Notes under the pieces: generated by a model
Databases searched by the model: none
What the model saw: only the letters and a program-made list of their open reading frames with translations
What the model was told of the DNA's origin: nothing
Assembly (NCBI GenBank): GCA_950295325.1
Contig: OX485809.1
Location: 36,957,081-37,021,080, forward strand
Source of the DNA: Polytrichum commune
Taxonomy: Eukaryota; Streptophyta; Polytrichopsida; Polytrichales; Polytrichaceae
Direction of reading: 5' to 3'
Length of the DNA: 64,000 bases
Translations under genes and position numbers: made by a program
In this document: piece after piece, positions 10,617 through 21,779 of the stretch
How the letters are laid out: each line of letters begins with the position of its first letter
Numbering within the stretch: position 1 is the stretch's first letter

Positions 10617-13600
10617 ATGGCGATGCATGTGGGTGGTAGTTCTCTAGAGTTGTCAACAGACATGTCGTCCTCCGTTCGTGAATGTGAAATTTCATCCTCA
10701 TCCGCGGGTAGTTTTGACGACACAAACGTGGAGGGTGTGTCATTGCGTACATCCTCTCATGATTCTTTTCAAGTGTACGACCGTTCTCTACATTCCGGTG
10801 TGGACGACGATGACATTCCTTTGTGTGCAAGATACGGTAGGGAGAAATGGGTGGGCCTTGATGTGGTTCTACTTAATGATCTAGGTGTCCCGGTGGCAAA
10901 TGGCATATGTAGAAACTCCGATCCCCGTGAATGTGTTGATGCCAATCCCCTTGGTCTCCATGATGTTGGGGTGTGCATCTTGAATTCTTTGCTTCCGCTT
11001 GAGGTCCCTGTGACTTGGAGGTTTTCATTACGCCGATGGCCCCTTCGTCGGGTTCTCCATGAAGAAGTAAGCTTGTGGGATCATGGGCGACGGCATGAGC
11101 AAGTTCAATCAACCTTGGTTTCCAACACTCGTCCTCGCAAGGGCCTCCGTAGATATGATTCTAGCCGCGCGCCTCCTGATGATAAAGAGCGTCGACGGGA
11201 TCGCATATTAGGAGACGATTCTATCCGTCTCGTATCCACCAAGGACTGTTGTGCAAAAAGATGTTGCCAATTTTTCCCCCGCGAAAAAATTAAGTCTTTA
11301 CGTCAGGAGATGTGGCTCGCGGATTTTCGTATGAGGTCAGCAAAGAAACTCGAGGTCCATAGAAATTTGCACCTTGATGCCCATGGCCATAAGGTGGTGA
11401 CCCTCGAGAATGTGGAAGTGTGTTGTACCGCATGGTATACCATTCATGCCGTCTCCAAGGCTGACTTTTATAGGTTTAGAAAGTATTCATCATTGGGTCG
11501 TCGCTCTCGATTTCATGGCAATGCGGGCACAAAGAAACCTAGGGAGGCTACACTCCAAGCCTCCGCCACACTCTCCACGATCATAGTGCCATTGGCCGAT
11601 GCAATGCCCCACAAGACGAGGACATTGTCGACAGGGGAGAAAGTTGTTCAAATGGTGTTGCCCACGGGCACAAAATGGAAGAACATATTAACGGATATCA
11701 ACGAAGTGGGTCGCATAGCGGGTTGTGGGCCCATTTCTTTGTCCAAGTTGAGTGTCATTAAAAACCAACAATTTGCATAATACATTTTGAAGAGACCTGG
11801 TGACAAGTTCGCGAGGTGCACGACGTGTGAAAAATACAAAGGTCTTCGAGATGCCCACCCTATAGGTACTGAGTCTCATACCAGGCATCAGGCAAAATAT
11901 ATTGAACATGTCAACAACCAAGAGGCTCACCGTCAAGATTACTACAAGAACCGTGCTCTATCCATAATGAGGCCTACAGAGGTTCTAACAATTATCCATG
12001 ATAAAATGGACCACTCGAAGACCGCATGCCCTTGTTATGCTCGCAAAATAAAGGCCACGGATGGTCTTTTCAAGTTGTCCGTATCTGTAACAGGTTTGTA
12101 TGGCATCACACACCTATATTCACCCTAAATTCTATTTTATTGGGTGGATTTTCCAAATGTTCTACTTCAGTGGTCTCTTCATTTTTTTGGAGATTAACCC
12201 ATCGTTTGTTTTTTATAGGTATGATTGCCCACGGCCATGGGGACGTAAAATATGCCCATTATGGTTTGGATTTTTACCCTGGCGATGCTAACCACACGGT
12301 GGATTCATTTGCAAAACTCTTGCGCGATCTAGAGAAACCGCCGATACAGTCTTCACGTGCATTGTTTGATGGGTGTGGAACGACACCCCTTTATGAGGCA
12401 GTGCTTCCGGGTAAGGAGGTTTGTATGTCATCATTGCCGGAAGCATCCGGAGAGCTTATTTGTGCAAAACCTTTGCCTCCAACTCTCCACGTTCAACTTG
12501 ATAATTGCGCAAAGGACAACAAATGTCGATACGTATGTTGTTTTTGGTCTTTGCTTGTGGTAAAATGTATCTTCAAGGAGGTGTTTGTGTCTTTCTTGAT
12601 GGTGAGACACACACATGACGACATTGATGCGTCCTTCGGACGGTGGAGCATGAAGTTGTATGAGGAAGATTTTCCAACCATACCACTTCTTATGAAATCG
12701 TATATGGATTTGGACCATATGCCGGTGATTCCGCACATGATCGAGGAAGTACCAGATTTTAAGGCCTTCATTAAGCCATACATGTTGAAAGGAGGGGACC
12801 GTTTGGTGGGACACACCAAAGCACAACAATTCCGATTCTATATGAGGGATGATAGTCTCCCGGCCATGCAATTCAAGCTTTTGTGCACATCTCCTAATTG
12901 GGGCCCGGATGATGGTATACTAGTATGGCGTCAAGACAATGATGAGAAATGTTTGCTCCCGGATGGGGATCCAAAGCCTTGTAAACCCGACCCCATGAGG
13001 AATGGACCGGAGATCATCAAAGGCATATCCGGATTCATTGAATATTGGAAGGAGTTGTGTGAGGAGGACATCACTAGACGTGTTAGAGATACTCATGAAC
13101 CATTGATTTCATATTGGGATCGCATTCGCTCGGCACTAGTGACAGTTGATGGCGACACCCGTACGACTTTGACACAAGGGTTTTGGCCACAAAGTCGTTT
13201 GACGGTTGTCGAGTCCGACACCATGTTTTTCAGCAATGGAGACGTTCGTGAAGAGTTCGCAATGGATGAACATTACGTTGGCCCTGCCCGCAATCGACCG
13301 GCACCGTCGTTTCATGTTGGGGTTGATTGCCACGAAGGTTATATGGTGCTCTTACGAGCTGGGGATGAGGAGCATCCCAAACCAATTTGGTTGGTGAAAG
13401 CATTGTTTTCACCCAATTTTGTTCGAACTAGCCCCAACTTTCGTCAAATTAAGGTGGAATATTGCCGTCCAAACACTAAAGACCAGAACGTGCTTCGCAC
13501 TTATTTAGGTTGGGACACCAAAAAGAATTTCAAGTGGACAGTGGACTCAGCGTACAAACCGGTTTGGATAAACACGGATACTATACTTTGTGCTTGGAAG

Positions 13601-13737
13601 CCGCGCAAAGGTTCCAAAACATAATCAATGACCATCTCCAAAAACATATAGATTTTGCCAAGGACAATTTGGCACGTATTGCAGCTGCGGAAAATGACTC
13701 GGACAATGGATATGAAGCGGAAGATGGAGATGGGTAA
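10617..13737 (+). pseudogene. RNase H-like transposase gene, copy 1 (broken)
   Basis: Exon 1 (10617-12093) and exon 2 (12219-13737) are joined by a 125-bp GT-AG intron. The start is the ATG of MAMHVGGSSLELS, where similarity with copy 2 begins. The protein has a Cys/His-rich middle (CCAKRCCQFFP; CTTCEKYKGL; CPCYARKI), then in exon 2 GHGDVKYAHYGLDFYPGD, LDNCAKDNK and HTHDDIDASFG. Such D-N-C ... H-T-H-x-D-x-D motifs occur in DDE/RNase H-fold proteins of the DUF7869 kind, which are often transposon-borne. Breaks relative to copy 2: a TAA stop at 11778-11780, a TAA near 13622, a 1-base deletion shortly after it, and R for the conserved G before HTHDD. The product is probably non-functional. Confidence 0.7.
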
Positions 13738-14140
13738 ACATAACATACTAGGTGGGAGTTAATGGCGAGAGGCATGTGAGCTTAGCAAGCTTGGTTTTTA
13801 ATAGACTTAGTAGACTTGTCACATTCCATTGTGGCATATGTTTGGGATGTGTCATCCAACTTTATAAGACCCTTACTTTTGGGATGGGCACCCTAAACTC
13901 TAAAATGACATAAACAATTTGTTTTTAAAAGTCCATTGTTATTTTTCACATGGACTACACGTTTTCATTGTAATTGAGACTTTCTATTTTTAGTAATGAT
14001 AATATTCTTTGCATGCGAATTTATAAATCATCATGTTCTTGATGTTCCCAATATTCTATATGCCCACAATATTGGCATCCCAAACTATGGGCATATTTAA
14101 TTTTGACACTTTCAAAAGTCTCCGATTAACGAATATAGTG

Positions 14141-15441
14141 TTCCAACATACTTGCAATTGACCGAATTTTAATATTAGTTTCATGTATTCAAATCCACTT
14201 ATAACTTTTGTATAATACAATGAGCACAAATTTCCCAAGCATTGAGCAAAAATTATGATTTCACTTATACTAAGAAAGTGAAGAGAGTTTTCCCAAGCAT
14301 TGAAAGTTTCCTGCACCTTGGCACATTGGGCTCCCGAAACACTTGATCTTTAGGGGCACGAATTTCATAACATAAAGAAATTTGGTATGACCTTCACTAA
14401 TTTTCCACATGCACTATTAGTCCACCCTCACCAAATGGGATAATCAATGTACTTAGACCCCCATGTTGACCTGGTAATAGTGGATGGGCCCTAGCTCAAA
14501 GAGGTGGGCATCTAGCCCTGACCCTCTCTTGGCTCTCTTAGGGCGTGTTTACACCAAAGGCATGTAGCCCAATATCTTATGAAGGGCACAAGCCTTTAGT
14601 GTAAACCAAAATCCCATCACAAATTCCAACAGGTCTACCTCCAAGAGCCATCCCAACCACAATCCTGGCCAACATTATCCATACTTGCCATGTAGGATTC
14701 CATGTAAATCTTTCGTCCTCTAAAGATGGTATGGGTTGTAGTCCACAACAAATGTACCCTCATGTAAACCTAAAACAAGGGCTTGTGAAATTCTTACCCA
14801 GTGAGAATCCAAAGATTCTCAAGAGCCATGGCCTAATGGCTCTTGTGTAAATAAATCATTATATTCCGCAATTGGAGACTTTTTTATGATTTTGAGACTA
14901 CTTAAGGACATGTTTTTCAAATAAAGAACAAAGAAAACACAAATATATATTCAATGTGACTTAATCAAGCGATTCGCTTGGACAAAATTGACCAATTTGA
15001 CACAAATACATGTCATCACAATAAGAAATTGGACTAGATATTAAATCATTTGCATTTAATTTGAGACATTCGAAAGTCTCTGATTAACGAATATAGTGAT
15101 ATAAGCCCTTGCATATTCCAAGTGCGAGAGCTTGAACCCTAAAGTCATGCATGTCGTTGGAGCAGTCTCGATTCCCTCCTCTCCTCTCCTCTCGCAGCAA
15201 TCTCTCCTTCTCCCGTGAGGGTTTCAAGGAAAGGAGTTCATCAGTTTGGAGAAGTGTGTTCATAACCGTGCTTATAGGAGCCAACCATTCAAGAATTGAT
15301 TTGTGGGTGAAGTGTCTGAGATCGTGATCAAGAGCGACTGCATGAGTGACTAAGGTGTGATCAGGTGAGGAGCAAGGAGCGATCAGGTGAGACAGTGGAT
15401 CAATTTGAAGTTGGGTCAACCGAATTAACCAACGGGACTGC
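14141..15441. other. Intergenic stretch with a possible extra transposon end
   Basis: No gene was recognised. Around 14865-14905 the sequence 'ttttgagactacttaag' is the inverted partner of a similar phrase at about 8933-8950, so a longer or older version of the element may reach from about 8.9 to 14.9 kb. Confidence 0.35.
15078..15098 (+). repeat. Solo copy of the transposon 3' end
   Basis: The phrase gtctctgattaacgaata followed by tagtg repeats the 3' terminus found at 14140 and, inverted, at 58281. The preceding ~20 bp (gagacattcgaaag) also resemble those ends. It may mark the end of another, deleted copy. Confidence 0.6.
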
Positions 15442-15449
15442 ATTTGGAT

Positions 15450-15675
15450 CTATGATCGGGGAGAACCGGCAGTTAGTTACAGATGAACCGGTTGAGTTTG
15501 AGAAATAGCCGGTTGAAGTTCAAGACTGCAGGAGAAATACCGATCACTTTAGAGGAATTCATGGAATATAACTCAAATTCATATAAAAAAACTGAAGGAT
15601 GTCGACATGTAACCGGTTGGACTTGCAAACACTAGGATCTCAACCGATTATGCCCAAAAATCTCCCCGATCACTG
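15450..15675 (+). mobile_element. hAT-type MITE, copy 1 (226 bp)
   Basis: The ends are inverted repeats (TATGATCGGGGAGA and, read inward, CAGTGATCGGGGAGA). An 8-bp direct repeat ATTTGGAT flanks it at 15442-15449 and 15676-15683. Eight-base duplications and CA(G)TG-like ends fit the hAT superfamily. There is no coding content. Confidence 0.8.
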
Positions 15676-15705
15676 ATTTGGATTCGTAAAGAAAGTAGCC
15701 AGGCT

Positions 15706-15881
15706 CAATGATCAGGGAATTTTTTGGACATAATTAGTTGATATCCTAGTGTTTGCAAGTCCAACCACTTACATGTTGGCATCCTTCAGGGTATATTCTA
15801 TAGATTCTTCTAAAATGATCGGTAATCTCTCAAACTCAACCGGTTCATCTGTAACTAACTGCCGGTTCTCCCCGATCATAG
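15706..15881 (-). mobile_element. hAT-type MITE, copy 2, inverted (176 bp)
   Basis: This is an internally shortened copy of the same family in opposite orientation, 30 bp from copy 1. The flanks GCCAGGCT and ACCAGGCT agree at 7 of 8 positions and form its own target duplication. Copies 1 and 2 together make an imperfect large inverted repeat just upstream of the DCL promoter. Confidence 0.75.
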
Positions 15882-15973
15882 ACCAGGCTTCCTACATTGG
15901 TCACACGACAAAAAAGTAAAAGAACAATGCCTTAAACTTTTAGGTACAACTTTTACTTTAGGTAATGAGTTGG

Positions 15974-15983
15974 TATATATAAG
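15974..15983 (+). promoter_or_regulatory. Likely TATA box of the DCL gene
   Basis: TATATATAAG lies about 170 bp before the DCL start codon and about 90 bp after the inverted MITE. It is the best TATA match in the upstream region. Confidence 0.5.
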
Positions 15984-16150
15984 GGATTCTATAAGAATGA
16001 TAAGCTTCTTATGCACATCTTCTTCTTCTATTTCCACAAGTGATCAGTTGTACTAAAGTGGACTCCTTCAAAGCTAGTGACTCGTTTCTGACCAAGTGAA
16101 GATATTGTATTCAAGGATGCTCCACTATCAAACATCATTCCACCATCAAA

Positions 16151-18904
16151 ATGTCCAACATTCAAGTACCATGTAATATGGGTGTCAAAGTCCAAGAAGA
16201 TCATAAATCTACCAATGGCAACATTAAAAACAAAAGGCAGGATGAATTGTATCCCGTAGAAGAACCATTGGCTCTAAGTGGAGATTGGCACATCAAAAGT
16301 GATGAAGTAATATTTTTTGCATATTTGATGTCATTTGACATTGAAACAAACACATCAGATCTATTTGCAAATTTTGTGTTGCTCGTGTCAAGTGAGCTCA
16401 AGGATGATGTCGCGCATTTGGAGATCCAATTGTCCCTCGAACAAGGAAAAGGATTGGCCAAGCTTTCACCATTGAAGAAAATTAACTTAACATTGCACCA
16501 AAGGCGTGATGCTATGAACTTTCAAGAGATATTGTTCAATGTATTATACAATAGTTCGTCCAAACCAATAAACAAAGCCCAAAAGAGAAGTGAAGGAGGA
16601 CTCAACATATTGCCCATCCTCAAAGAAAAGAAGCATTTATGGAGTTGGAATAACTTGTATTTGTTGTTACCAACTACTCCAACAAGTCATGGTAAAGATA
16701 TTCAAACTGATCTTGAAGGTGTGATTGATTGGGATTGTGTTCGAGCAACATCACATGCTATCGCAACACTACATGAAATAACTTCATGTGCCAAGGCGCC
16801 TGTTCATGGACATGGTGTTGTATGTTCACAAGGTAATGACCATGAGTCTTCATTATATCTTGCTCGAGGTTACCAAGTTTCAAAGCCCCATGACCTTGTA
16901 GACAAAGTTGTATTGACCCTTCATACGCAAAAAATTCATAATGTTGTCGGTGTCCTTCAAAACACAACGGCTCAAAGCTTAATGCATGGTAACAAACATG
17001 GCATGACCTATGAGGAGTACTTCGCAAACAAGTATGGAGAACTAATACATCCTAAACAACAACTCCTTCGTTTACAAACTCAAGCTCCACATGCTCGTGA
17101 CCTTCTTGCCAAAGACTATACGGTATGCCAAACCTTGACAAATGTCAAAATGAATCAAAACAGAAAGAGGGTAAGATCAAATCATGAATGCGAGGATGAC
17201 GTGGCGGTGGGAGAAAAGTATAACATAGAGATGCCACCTGAATTATGTTTTCAAATGGGTATTTCAACATCTATAGTCCGTTCAACTCATCTAGTGCCAT
17301 CTGTGATGCATCGCCTCAAATGGGCAATAATTGCGAGCCAACTACGAACATCCATTCATTTGTCTCAAAATATACATGTGTTGAGGATATTGGAGGCGCT
17401 TACAACATGCCGGTGCCAACAATCTTTCAATTTAGAGGCATTGGAGTTTCTTGGTGACTCATTCTTGAAATATGCTCTAAGTTGCATTTTATTTTTGGAA
17501 CCAACTAAGCATAATGATGGAGCTCTTAGTTATGAGCGCACTTTAAGAAGCTCGAATACTAAACTATCTTGGCTAGCAAAAAAGAAAGGTTTAGCTTCGT
17601 ACATTCAAGATTCCCAATTTGATGCAAAGCGTTGGGTTGCACCAGGCATGTTGGATAAAAACCAAATACAACACAAGAACGTCCCTGATGAAAACCAAAG
17701 CATTGTAGATATTAACCAATCAAATGTAGTTGGTATGTTTGGCAATTCCCAAAGAAAATACCAGCATTTGGAGTCAAAAACTTTAGCGGATGTTTTGGAA
17801 GCCCTAATAGGTGCATACCTTGTTGAAGGTGGTAAAAGAGAAGCCATGGAGTTCATGGTATGGGCAGGAATCATCGAATCTGTAGAGTTTGATCCTTTGC
17901 AAGTGAGTTGTGCACGCAAATGTCCATCTCTTATGGATGTGGGTTGTGATTATGGGGTGGATTTCCAATGTCTAGAGAAGATCATAGGCTACACATTTCA
18001 CAACAAAGGTTTGTTGTTGGAAGCTATAACTCATTCATCTTGTCTTGTGAACAAGATTGATGGGATCAATAGCTACCAACGCCTTGAGTTCCTAGGAGAT
18101 GCAGCCCTAGATTTTCTTGTATCACAACATTTATTTGAGGCATACCCAGGATTAACCCTTGGGTTGCTTACAAAGCTACGATCGGCGTCTGTCAACAACG
18201 AAAGATTTGCACGAATAGCAACGACGCATAAATTACATAATTTTTTACGTTGCAACAAGTCAAATGATTTGCATCGCAGTATTACAACCTTCATAAAATC
18301 CTTTGAGATGGTTGGGGTGACCCAAGAAATGGACCCTTCAAAAATTGCATTTGGGATGGATGGGCTTAAAGCCCCAAAACAACTCGCTGACTTGATAGAA
18401 AGCATTGCAGGCGCCGTCTTGGTGGATTCCGGGTTTGATACACAAGTGGTGTGGGATGTTTTGAAGCCTTTGTTGTTGCCCATTGCCACCCCAGAAACAT
18501 TAGTTGTGCACCCTGTTTCCGAATTACAAAAATTATGTACAGCCAAAAGATATCACATGAATGTCACCACCATCAACAAAACTAACATCAGCAATGGCGA
18601 CATACCAAATGAAACGGAGCATCGATATGCACAATATCGATATGAAGTTCAACTTCCAGGGGGAGTGGTTGTGGAGGGCACATCCACCAACACCTTGCCA
18701 AAGAAGATGGCTCAAATGGATGCTGCTCAAAAGGTGTTGGCAAAGTTGCAAGCTCTTGGATATAGGACAAAGCATTGTGTGAAAGAAATGCGCAAATGGG
18801 AACTTTTTCAACAAAGTATGAAAGTTGAAGGCAATAATATTTTTCCCCATGAATATCAATTAAACCACAGTGGGGCCATGGAGACCGTAAAAGCGAAATG
18901 TTGA
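16151..18904 (+). CDS. Helicase-less Dicer-like RNase III, DCL3-like
   Basis: One uninterrupted frame of 917 residues. The order is: platform region (about 55-140; PLKKINLTLHQRR is typical just before PAZ); PAZ (about 225-320; TYEEYFANKYG); RNase IIIa (EFLGDSFLKYA at about 431; LADVLEALIGAYL at about 545); RNase IIIb (RLEFLGDAALDFL at about 643; LADLIESIAGAVL at about 746); and a C-terminal dsRNA-binding domain (about 785-875; LPKKMAQMDAAQKVLAKL). The acidic residues of both catalytic sites are present. The ATPase/helicase and DUF283 regions of canonical plant DCLs are absent. RNase IIIb through VHPVSELQKLC looks most like DCL3. Plant DCL genes normally have many introns; this one has none, so it may be a retrocopy or a moss-type minimal DCL. 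It has its own TATA box and an AATAAA-like signal near 18978, and probably cuts dsRNA into siRNAs. Confidence 0.88.
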   Translation: MSNIQVPCNMGVKVQEDHKSTNGNIKNKRQDELYPVEEPLALSGDWHIKSDEVIFFAYLMSFDIETNTSDLFANFVLLVSSELKDDVAHLEIQLSLEQGKGLAKLSPLKKINLTLHQRRDAMNFQEILFNVLYNSSSKPINKAQKRSEGGLNILPILKEKKHLWSWNNLYLLLPTTPTSHGKDIQTDLEGVIDWDCVRATSHAIATLHEITSCAKAPVHGHGVVCSQGNDHESSLYLARGYQVSKPHDLVDKVVLTLHTQKIHNVVGVLQNTTAQSLMHGNKHGMTYEEYFANKYGELIHPKQQLLRLQTQAPHARDLLAKDYTVCQTLTNVKMNQNRKRVRSNHECEDDVAVGEKYNIEMPPELCFQMGISTSIVRSTHLVPSVMHRLKWAIIASQLRTSIHLSQNIHVLRILEALTTCRCQQSFNLEALEFLGDSFLKYALSCILFLEPTKHNDGALSYERTLRSSNTKLSWLAKKKGLASYIQDSQFDAKRWVAPGMLDKNQIQHKNVPDENQSIVDINQSNVVGMFGNSQRKYQHLESKTLADVLEALIGAYLVEGGKREAMEFMVWAGIIESVEFDPLQVSCARKCPSLMDVGCDYGVDFQCLEKIIGYTFHNKGLLLEAITHSSCLVNKIDGINSYQRLEFLGDAALDFLVSQHLFEAYPGLTLGLLTKLRSASVNNERFARIATTHKLHNFLRCNKSNDLHRSITTFIKSFEMVGVTQEMDPSKIAFGMDGLKAPKQLADLIESIAGAVLVDSGFDTQVVWDVLKPLLLPIATPETLVVHPVSELQKLCTAKRYHMNVTTINKTNISNGDIPNETEHRYAQYRYEVQLPGGVVVEGTSTNTLPKKMAQMDAAQKVLAKLQALGYRTKHCVKEMRKWELFQQSMKVEGNNIFPHEYQLNHSGAMETVKAKC

Positions 18905-20912
18905 TAATTTAATGTAGTCATTTGTTAGAGGAGCAAATCCATTTGATATTTCTTCTGATGAGGTTTTCCAATTGATTAAATAAAATTTGATATAAGGTTG
19001 CAAAAAAAATTAAGTCCACAAGGGAATATTATGACTTGTCTATGCATTATTCTTTCATTAAAACCATCATTTCTTTACAGGATTGTAATTTTGTATCTTT
19101 CTTGAAAAGCATGTTGTACATAAGTTGATATTTAGCCATGGAAGACAAATTCATCAAGTAATGCCTTGTTAAGAACCCGGTTGAGAAGGGACACATAAAA
19201 AAGACTTCAAACTTGACATGCAAACTAAGGCCCATGCACAAGAGCATGACATCTATCTCCATGATCCATCAAAAAGGTGTGTGGTCCAATAATTATGGAA
19301 AAACTCCGATAATTGCGAGGTTCAACTACTGAATCAGCTTGAGCATTGTATCATTTGAACAACAATTGTGAATCGTGAAGATTGCCATTTTAAGTTCCAG
19401 AATTGGAGTTAGGACGCAAAAGGTGTTACAAGGTCAAAATGAAAATTTCTCACTTTTCAAACAATCGTATAGGCCATCCCAATTTTGTGAACTAGAATGA
19501 TATCTACATTGGAGCAGAGAGTCGATCTCATCGTAACATGTTATTTAAATTTATGAGAAAACTGTACAAAACTAAGTTTCCATAAGTATGGCACTCAGTC
19601 TTACTAGGTGTCCAATTAAAGAAGAGCAATCAACTTATTAGGTCAACATACCTTAACATCACCAACTTCAAGTGGAGAAGGAAATTGCCAAATGGCATCC
19701 AACCAGTTGTACAGTAGTCTCAGTTAACACCACAAAGTCTATGGAGAGTACTCAATTTGCATAACATTAAGTAGCAAGCTCAGAATGACCTTCTCAAAAG
19801 AGCATGAAACCGGCGCGTGCCAGTTTGATGCTCTTTCAAGAGCAAAGATAACGCTACCTTGAGTTTTACTTAGGCTATTTTTAATCTATTTGGGTAGTTA
19901 CTTTCAATGCTTAGAATTAGTTATGTCGGTTTCTAGGACAAAACTAATGCCAAGTGGTGGTAAAGGTTCTAATCTAGGCTAAATTACGATCTAAACAAAT
20001 TTAAATAACTATAAAACAACAAGAAAAGTTGGTGAGGTCAAAAAAGTAGTTACACTTTTTGGAAAAATCTCCTGACACCCGCATTGGAAACCTCTTTGAT
20101 ACCTCTTTGAAGCTACTATATTTGATTAATTATTCATTAATTCACCCTTGCTTTGCAAGCTTAATTTTCCCTTCTTGTTGAGGTAATATTGCGGGTACTC
20201 AAAGGATACCATGCTAGCATTGCTACTTAATGTTATGTTCGCAACTTACTTGATTTACTTTAAGTACTTCTCACATAGTAATGGTGTATCATATAAGTTA
20301 TATTGGTGAGAAGAAAGTATCTATAACACATGCAAATCCAAGGGATACCTCATACCAAGCTCTAGGGAACAAATTAGGGAAATAGGTTCATAGGGTTCTT
20401 AAAGTTCTCAATCAAGTGAACAAATGAGGGAGCACTACAATACTAGAATTGTGGTGTCTAGAACAAACTTCCCATTTGACATGGGTGGTCGTTCAAACAT
20501 GATCTCATTTACATGTGCCAAGTTCAATCTATGAATGTCATAGATTGCCATATGATTGTCTATTAAACTCAACTATACTAGAAACTTGGATCTTGATTTT
20601 TGTCCTATGCTAATCGAAAGCTCATGCTATGAACTTGCTTCAGGAAAAACACATGGAAATCCATTGCTCTTTTAATCAAAATATTCATAAAATCAAAAAG
20701 ACAAAACACAAATAAGAACTAGAGAGACAAGAGATGAGAAACAATGCTAGCCTCTGGGGCTGGTGTGAATGAGGGACGATGCACCTTGAACATAACCACG
20801 AGCCATATCAAATGAGAACCATACTTATGGCATTGATGTTACTTTTAGTAGTCGAGGCAAAAAAAAAAAAAGCATAGAAAAGGGTGTGTCATATAAATAT
20901 CAATACGCCGTT
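18905..20912. other. Intergenic stretch, nothing recognised
   Basis: After the DCL stop there is an AATAAA-like signal near 18978. The rest, about 2 kb, shows no long frame, RNA gene or clear repeat. Confidence 0.45.
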
Positions 20913-21433
20913 CATGGTTTAGCGTCACATACACTATTTGCGAGGAGCCTAAACTAGATGCCTAGAGGACTCAAAGTGTCATGTCCGTTAATTGCCAATG
21001 TGTTATTATTCATCGACATAAGTAAATTTTGTGAGTGAGAAATCATTTACGTTATGACATTTAACGAGCACATTGGGACACTTGCAGTGATAGTTTTGCG
21101 TTTTTGTATGCAAGGGGAAGATATTTTTTAGCATACTACTAGCAAGTGTCATGTGTTTACATTCCAGCATGCAAGAGGAAGATATTGTTGCACATACTAA
21201 TGCCAAGTGTCATATATGTACACTTTTAATCAACTTGTAGACCATTGTGTAACATAGGCATACACCCCATAACATTATTGAACGCACTCTTGCCAATATG
21301 TAAGTCAACACACTTACATGCCCAGTGTCATGAGGTGACACTAATGGTGAAGTCGCTACATAGTAGGGTAACCTAGCATATGCCTCAAAGCAAGGTTAGT
21401 GACACTATCATGCATGTGACACTAAATTCCATG
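20913..21433 (+). mobile_element. GTGTCAC-type MITE, copy A (~520 bp)
   Basis: Left end 'catggtttagcgtcac' and right end 'gtgacactaaattccatg' are inverted repeats. Internal 'aagtgtcat' and 'gtgacact' motifs recur. It is the same family as 23933-24424 and 24443-24899, and copy A has the most diverged ends. No coding content was seen. Confidence 0.75.
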
Positions 21434-21732
21434 AATAGCATAACTAGATATGGGCCTTGCCAACAATGCCCATTTCAAGGCTCACGGCAATTCCAATGGC
21501 ACCTTCAAGGTGTGGAGCCACCCACAACTCAAACATCCCCACATCTTGAAGCCAAAGGTTTGTTGATAAACTCAGCAAGGTGCAAATCCGCTATGTGGCA
21601 ACCACACTAATCTTACTGCAAAATCCAGTCGGAGATAACCCTAAATTACTGGGTGATAGTGGAAAGGTACACATTTTCAAATGGAGTAGTTGGCAATTAG
21701 ATTCCCGCTCTGAAATCTTCTCTCTACATGAC

Positions 21733-21779
<47 letters not shown>

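Larger units (their letters stand above)
8970..14140 (+). mobile_element. Palindrome-array transposon, copy 1
   Basis: This segment matches, in inverted orientation, 58281-63810. Shared parts in order are: an AT-rich 5' flank (ttaacttggacttca); a 5' leader with 'agaccttggt' and a TATA-like 'tttatataatt'; a remnant small frame; an array of palindromes; a two-exon transposase gene; and a 3' end finishing 'cgattaacgaatatagtg' at 14140. The match stops abruptly after 'tagtg' in both copies, so that is the 3' boundary. The 5' boundary is less sharp. The last five bases TAGTG would fit a CACTA-type end, but no matching CACTA end was found on the left. Element size is about 5.2 kb. Confidence 0.7.

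Noticed and set aside
12431-12871. Minus-strand frames of 108-146 codons opposite the transposase
   Set aside because: They are shadows of the exon 2 reading frame; the same shadows appear at 59326-59929 in copy 2.
15084-15443. Minus-strand 119-codon frame upstream of the DCL gene
   Set aside because: No recognisable domain, partly CT-rich repeat, no supporting splice or promoter signals.
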